Shown here one piece after another: positions 6,554-8,815 of a DNA stretch of 8,815 bases (its first letter is position 1; every line of letters begins with the position of its first letter). Origin of the DNA: Clostridia bacterium. Lineage in GTDB: Bacteria; Bacillota_A; Clostridia; Oscillospirales; CAG-382. The notes beneath the pieces were generated by a model. It saw nothing but the letters and a program-made list of their open reading frames with translations. It was not told the origin of the DNA and made no database searches. The DNA is taken from NCBI GenBank assembly GCA_017517985.1, contig JAFWWX010000395.1, forward strand, positions 1 through 8,815, read 5' to 3'. The translations under genes were made by a program, and so were the position numbers.

Positions 6554-6883
6554 TTACAATCCATAATGAATTACAAATTTATTTCTTCTCTCAGCTTCAA
6601 TCAGTAGTTTTCTGAGTTCTGCGTATTCCGCACCATCTCCGATGACTGATAAAAATACAGAAATTGATGTGGGCGGAATAAGTGTTATTCCAATATAATT
6701 AAGTCCCTTCATAGGTATGTCGAGAGTATGACAAAAGCTATCGAAAACATCAAGTTGTTCTTGAATGCGCTCTATGTAATCATCGTCAATAGAGATACAG
6801 CCATATTTTTCGGGCTCATATTCGTCATATCGTTTTCCTCTGACGGGAGCCGTTTCCATAATTCCAAATTCGTGCTTTGCCAT
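6554..6883 (-). CDS. Conserved hypothetical protein, 109 aa
   Basis: A soluble 109-aa protein with no signal or TM segment. It begins MAKHEFGIM, has an acidic Tyr-rich segment (RYDEYEPEKYGCISIDDDYI), a middle stretch MKGLNYIGITLIPP and ends NKFVIHYGL. I recall similar short proteins in gut Firmicutes genomes, but no function is known to me. The gap to the upstream LURP-one gene is 3 nt, and its SD (AAAGGA, 7 nt before the ATG) lies within the last codons of that gene. Translation of the two is therefore likely coupled and they may act together. Confidence 0.85.
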   Translation of the reverse strand: MAKHEFGIMETAPVRGKRYDEYEPEKYGCISIDDDYIERIQEQLDVFDSFCHTLDIPMKGLNYIGITLIPPTSISVFLSVIGDGAEYAELRKLLIEAERRNKFVIHYGL

Positions 6884-6886
6884 ATA

Positions 6887-7360
6887 TCAATCCTTTCTCG
6901 AACACTTTTCCGCATCTATAGCAAGTACAAGCATCAAAGCGCAAAGAGCATCCTGTGGATCTGCAACATCAATAACATATGTATCCGTCCAGTTCCAAAG
7001 CTGTTTTGAAACCGATGCAATTTGATGACCTGCGGAATTTAATATAGAGTAGTCCCACTCAAACCAGTCACCGTCTATATGCCAGCCGTTACAGTCTATG
7101 TTAAACTTCGGTCTGAAGAAAGAAAATTCCTTGCTGATACAACCGAGACAACTGTCTCCGAGAAACATTTCAAATTTAGGAAGCCAAGTAAGGACTCTTT
7201 CTTTTACTGTTCCGACCTCGTATCCGTTTGTGTCATAAATCTTGAGGCAGTGTCCCCACGAAAGCTGACCTTTTACATTGTAGAGTGTTTCTCCGGCTTC
7301 GTTATAAATATCGTAGCTGTCAGACCACGAGAAAAACCTTTGCTTAAATAACAGTTTCAT
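6887..7360 (-). CDS. LURP-one-related (Tubby C-like) protein, 157 aa
   Basis: The sequence fits the LURP-one-related family, a small beta barrel around a C-terminal helix related to the Tubby C-terminal domain. It starts MKLLFKQRFFSWSDSYDIY, carries the repeated 'x-IYD-x-NG' and 'VKG/VKE' strand pattern, the segment FNIDCNGWHIDGDWFEWDY (about 87-105), and a hydrophobic C-terminal helix DALCALMLVLAIDA (about 136-149). No signal peptide, so it is predicted to be cytoplasmic. Bacterial members have no established biochemical role; phospholipid-binding scaffolds have been proposed for the fold. AAAGGAG lies 7 nt before the ATG. The YitT gene ends 66 nt upstream with no clear terminator or strong promoter between, so this may be a continuation of that operon or the first gene of the next one. 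Confidence 0.87.
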   Translation of the reverse strand: MKLLFKQRFFSWSDSYDIYNEAGETLYNVKGQLSWGHCLKIYDTNGYEVGTVKERVLTWLPKFEMFLGDSCLGCISKEFSFFRPKFNIDCNGWHIDGDWFEWDYSILNSAGHQIASVSKQLWNWTDTYVIDVADPQDALCALMLVLAIDAEKCSRKD

Positions 7361-7426
7361 TATTTTACTCCTTTTGTTATTGCATACCGCTGAAACATTT
7401 CAAGATTAAGTCGATTTTAATACCTA

Positions 7427-8281
7427 TCAATGAATCTTCGGTTGGTATCTGATTTCATTTACCGAGTAAACCGTAACAAAAGCTTTTGGATCTGTCTTTT
7501 TTACAAAGTCCATAAGTTTTCTGTATTCGTGCTTATCAACGATGGTTATCAATTCTTTTCTTTTAGATTTATCATAGGCTCCTGCAATTTCATAGAGAGT
7601 AGCTCCGCTGTGAAGCTGATACAGTACGAAATCTGTGATTTCATCAAGTTTGGGAGATATTACACATACACGGCGTTTAATGTTTAGACCAAATATAAAG
7701 TGATCGACAATTATACCGCCGAAATATGTACCAAGAACACTGAGAACCACTGTTTTTGTATCGTAACAAAACATAGAAGTTAAGGCGACAACGATACCCG
7801 AAATTGAACAGGCACGCCCCAAATCCATTTTAATATATTTATTCAGTATCTTTGCAACAATATCAAGACCACCCGAGGAAGCATTTCTTGAAAACAAAAT
7901 TGCCATTGCCATGCCAACCACAAGTACATAGCAAAGCACGTCAATCAACGGATCGTTCGTGAGAGACTGAAAGTTAGGGAAAATCACCTCAAATACTCCC
8001 ATTGCAACCGGAACCATGATGGTAGTATATACTGTTTTGGCTCCAAATTCCGGACCAATAAGGATAAAGCCCAAAACAAGCAAAAAAATATTGATGATTA
8101 ATGTAATAACAGATACAGATAACGGAATGAAGTTTCCAATTACCATTGCTAGAGCTGATGCACTTCCTACCGCAACATGGCTTGGCAGCATAAAGAAATA
8201 TATTGCTGCCGCTGCTAATATTGCGCCAAAGGTAATGATACCAAAGTCTATTACAAGCTTACCAAGTTCTTTCTTTTTCAT
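7427..8281 (-). CDS. YitT family membrane protein (DUF161 + DUF2179)
   Basis: A 284-aa protein with the YitT layout: about five to six TM helices in the first 200 residues, with the two glycine-rich family motifs (SHVAVGSASALAMVIG at about 34-49 and FSRNASSGGLDI at about 130-141). A soluble C-terminal DUF2179 domain follows (about 201-280: RRVCVISPKLDEITDFVL...SVNEI). The family is broadly distributed in Firmicutes; substrate and direction of transport are not established. Start: ATG 8281 has CGGAG (8290-8294) 8 nt upstream. An in-frame ATG at 8308 has no SD and its use would put the SD inside the gene, so the shorter form is preferred. A structured leader and terminator lie just upstream and may control it. 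Confidence 0.94.
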   Translation of the reverse strand: MKKKELGKLVIDFGIITFGAILAAAAIYFFMLPSHVAVGSASALAMVIGNFIPLSVSVITLIINIFLLVLGFILIGPEFGAKTVYTTIMVPVAMGVFEVIFPNFQSLTNDPLIDVLCYVLVVGMAMAILFSRNASSGGLDIVAKILNKYIKMDLGRACSISGIVVALTSMFCYDTKTVVLSVLGTYFGGIIVDHFIFGLNIKRRVCVISPKLDEITDFVLYQLHSGATLYEIAGAYDKSKRKELITIVDKHEYRKLMDFVKKTDPKAFVTVYSVNEIRYQPKIH

Positions 8282-8306
8282 ATTTTTATCTCCGTTTGAT
8301 AATGGC

Positions 8307-8312
8307 ATTATA
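8307..8312 (-). promoter_or_regulatory. Possible second -10 (TATAAT) close to the YitT gene
   Basis: A perfect TATAAT on the minus strand would give a start near 8300, about 20 nt before the ATG with its SD. No acceptable -35 or TG extension is present at 16-18 bp in the A/T-rich upstream DNA. If it works, the structured RNA upstream would be a free small RNA rather than the YitT leader. Confidence 0.3.
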
Positions 8313-8355
8313 GATTTTTAAAAGATATTTATTTTTTTAGTTATGCTGATTTACA

Positions 8356-8393
8356 TAAAAAGGCAACGGCGGGTACAATGCATACCCGCCGTT
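8356..8393 (-). terminator. GC-rich rho-independent terminator before the YitT gene
   Basis: In minus-strand RNA, AACGGCGGGUA (8383-8393) pairs perfectly over 11 bp with UACCCGCCGUU (8365-8375), loop of 7 nt, followed by GCCUUUUUAUG. It lies about 130 nt after a strong promoter and 75 nt before the YitT start. It therefore either attenuates YitT expression or ends a small RNA. The plus-strand side has no clean U-run. Confidence 0.8.
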
Positions 8394-8517
8394 AGTATAA
8401 TTTTATCGGATTATAGAAGCGGGCAACCGTAAAAACAGTATACGCTAATATTTCTATGTATTACAAATCCTTGCCTGCATACTATTCAACATTTGAATAG
8501 CACCTACAATTTAATTA
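8356..8517 (-). ncRNA. Structured leader or small RNA with switch-like alternative pairings (class not recognised)
   Basis: From the predicted start near 8517, minus-strand RNA contains three elements. The first is an 8-bp hairpin CUAUUCAA/UUGAAUAG with a 3-nt loop (8482-8500), extendable by four more pairs including two G-U. The second is a stem GCAGGCAA/UUGCCCGC (8471-8478 with 8419-8426, one mismatch). The third is a possible 5-bp pseudoknot GGAUU/AAUCC (8466-8470 with 8408-8412). The UGCCCGC segment can instead pair over 7 bp with GCGGGUA in the 5' arm of the terminator, so the stem and an antiterminator are mutually exclusive. I find no T-box, SAM, TPP, FMN, cobalamin, lysine or purine consensus. 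Confidence 0.45.
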
Positions 8518-8523
8518 CAAATA

Positions 8524-8552
8524 ATTATATCACAAAACGCAGTTGTTATCAA
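8524..8552 (-). promoter_or_regulatory. Strong SigA-type promoter
   Basis: TTGATA (8547-8552), 17-bp spacer, TATAAT (8524-8529), with an extended TGa before the -10, on the minus strand. The predicted start is near 8517. It drives the structured RNA and probably the YitT gene. Confidence 0.85.
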
Positions 8553-8589
8553 GTTCTAATTGTAAAAATTAAACGGGTGATTTCCATTA

Positions 8590-8630
8590 AAAAGATATGC
8601 CCCTATATACCGAAAAGTATAATAGGGGCA
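8590..8630 (-). terminator. Rho-independent terminator of the partial upstream gene
   Basis: In minus-strand RNA, UGCCCCUAU/AUAGGGGCA (9 bp; 8622-8630 with 8598-8606) continues through a one-base bulge into AUAC/GUAU with a 6-nt loop. UAUCUUUUUA follows. It starts about 15 nt after the stop codon of the partial gene at 8645 and separates it from the promoter at 8524-8552. Confidence 0.85.
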
Positions 8631-8644
8631 GTGGCATCAATAGT

Positions 8645-8815
8645 TTAATCCTTAATGAACTTTCTTATCACAGGATATATGTCTTTGTCGCATTCGCAAT
8701 AAATTGCGTTCCAATCGATATTTTGTGCCGAATGGAGTCTGTGCTGTATGTGTCCACCGAGGAGTAAAACGCACAACATTGACTTTGCAGAAAGCTCCCA
8801 CGGATTTCCATGTTC
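8645..8815 (-). CDS. C-terminal end of an unrecognised protein (partial, 5' end outside the window)
   Basis: An open minus-strand frame runs from the window edge to TAA (8645-8647), 56 codons. It reads as real coding sequence: it begins EHGNPWELSAKSML, continues with a His-rich segment GGHIQHRLHSAQNIDW and ends YPVIRKFIKD, and is followed after 15 nt by a good terminator. I do not recognise the family. There is no hydrophobic anchor apart from a short LCVLLLGG stretch, so a soluble protein is likely. Confidence 0.7.
   Translation of the reverse strand, partial: EHGNPWELSAKSMLCVLLLGGHIQHRLHSAQNIDWNAIYCECDKDIYPVIRKFIKD

Noticed and set aside
7361..7426. Promoter or terminator between the YitT and LURP-one genes
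   Set aside because: TTGAAA and TTGATA hexamers exist, but no good -10 is found at 16-18 bp, and no GC-rich hairpin with a U-run is present.
8356..8517. T-box, 6S RNA or tRNA-like identity for the leader RNA
   Set aside because: No T-box consensus, no long closing stem joining the two ends as in 6S RNA, and no cloverleaf or T-loop sequence.
1..8815. Insertion sequence, integrase or attachment site to support a mobile element
   Set aside because: No transposase or recombinase motifs, and no long terminal inverted or flanking direct repeats are visible; only the helicase type hints at mobility.

Overview
The window looks like chromosomal DNA from a gut member of the Firmicutes, most likely Oscillospiraceae (Ruminococcus or [Eubacterium] siraeum-like). 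This is an inference from moderate GC, AGGAGG Shine-Dalgarno (SD) sites, a short clostridial-type citrate synthase, a lipoprotein serpin, a YitT transporter-like protein and a LURP-one protein. Every gene I can support lies on the minus strand, so transcription runs from high to low coordinates.

Layout in the direction of transcription: (1) 8815-8645, the last 56 codons of an unrecognised gene, closed by a terminator (8590-8630). (2) 8644-8282, an intergenic RNA region with a near-consensus promoter (8524-8552), a structured leader of about 150 nt and a GC-rich terminator (8356-8393) before the YitT gene (8281-7427). Its alternative pairings resemble a riboswitch, or it may be a small RNA; I recognise no known class. 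(3) 7360-2098, a closely spaced run of six genes: LURP-one-like protein, 109-aa conserved hypothetical, 130-aa membrane protein, 440-aa lipoprotein, citrate synthase (TTG start at 4722) and a secreted serpin lipoprotein. The run ends at a 19-bp terminator (2024-2071) whose G-U pairs exist only in minus-strand RNA. (4) 1968-1, a separate unit: an extended -10 promoter, then about 300 nt of leader with tandem repeats, nested hairpins, two very short leader ORFs, a terminator-like hairpin and three SD sites, then a DEAH-type helicase. The helicase reading frame stops eight residues after motif II.

How the genes may work together: the serpin and citrate synthase are 12 nt apart and probably co-transcribed, with a shared terminator. 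This joins central carbon metabolism to a surface protease inhibitor for no obvious biochemical reason. The 440-aa lipoprotein and 130-aa membrane protein, 18 nt apart, may form a surface pair of unknown role. The helicase is of a kind often found on conjugative or phage-derived elements and may mark the edge or remnant of one, but no integrase, att site or IS end is visible.

The two points most worth following up are the attenuator-like leader before the helicase and the switch-like RNA before the YitT gene.
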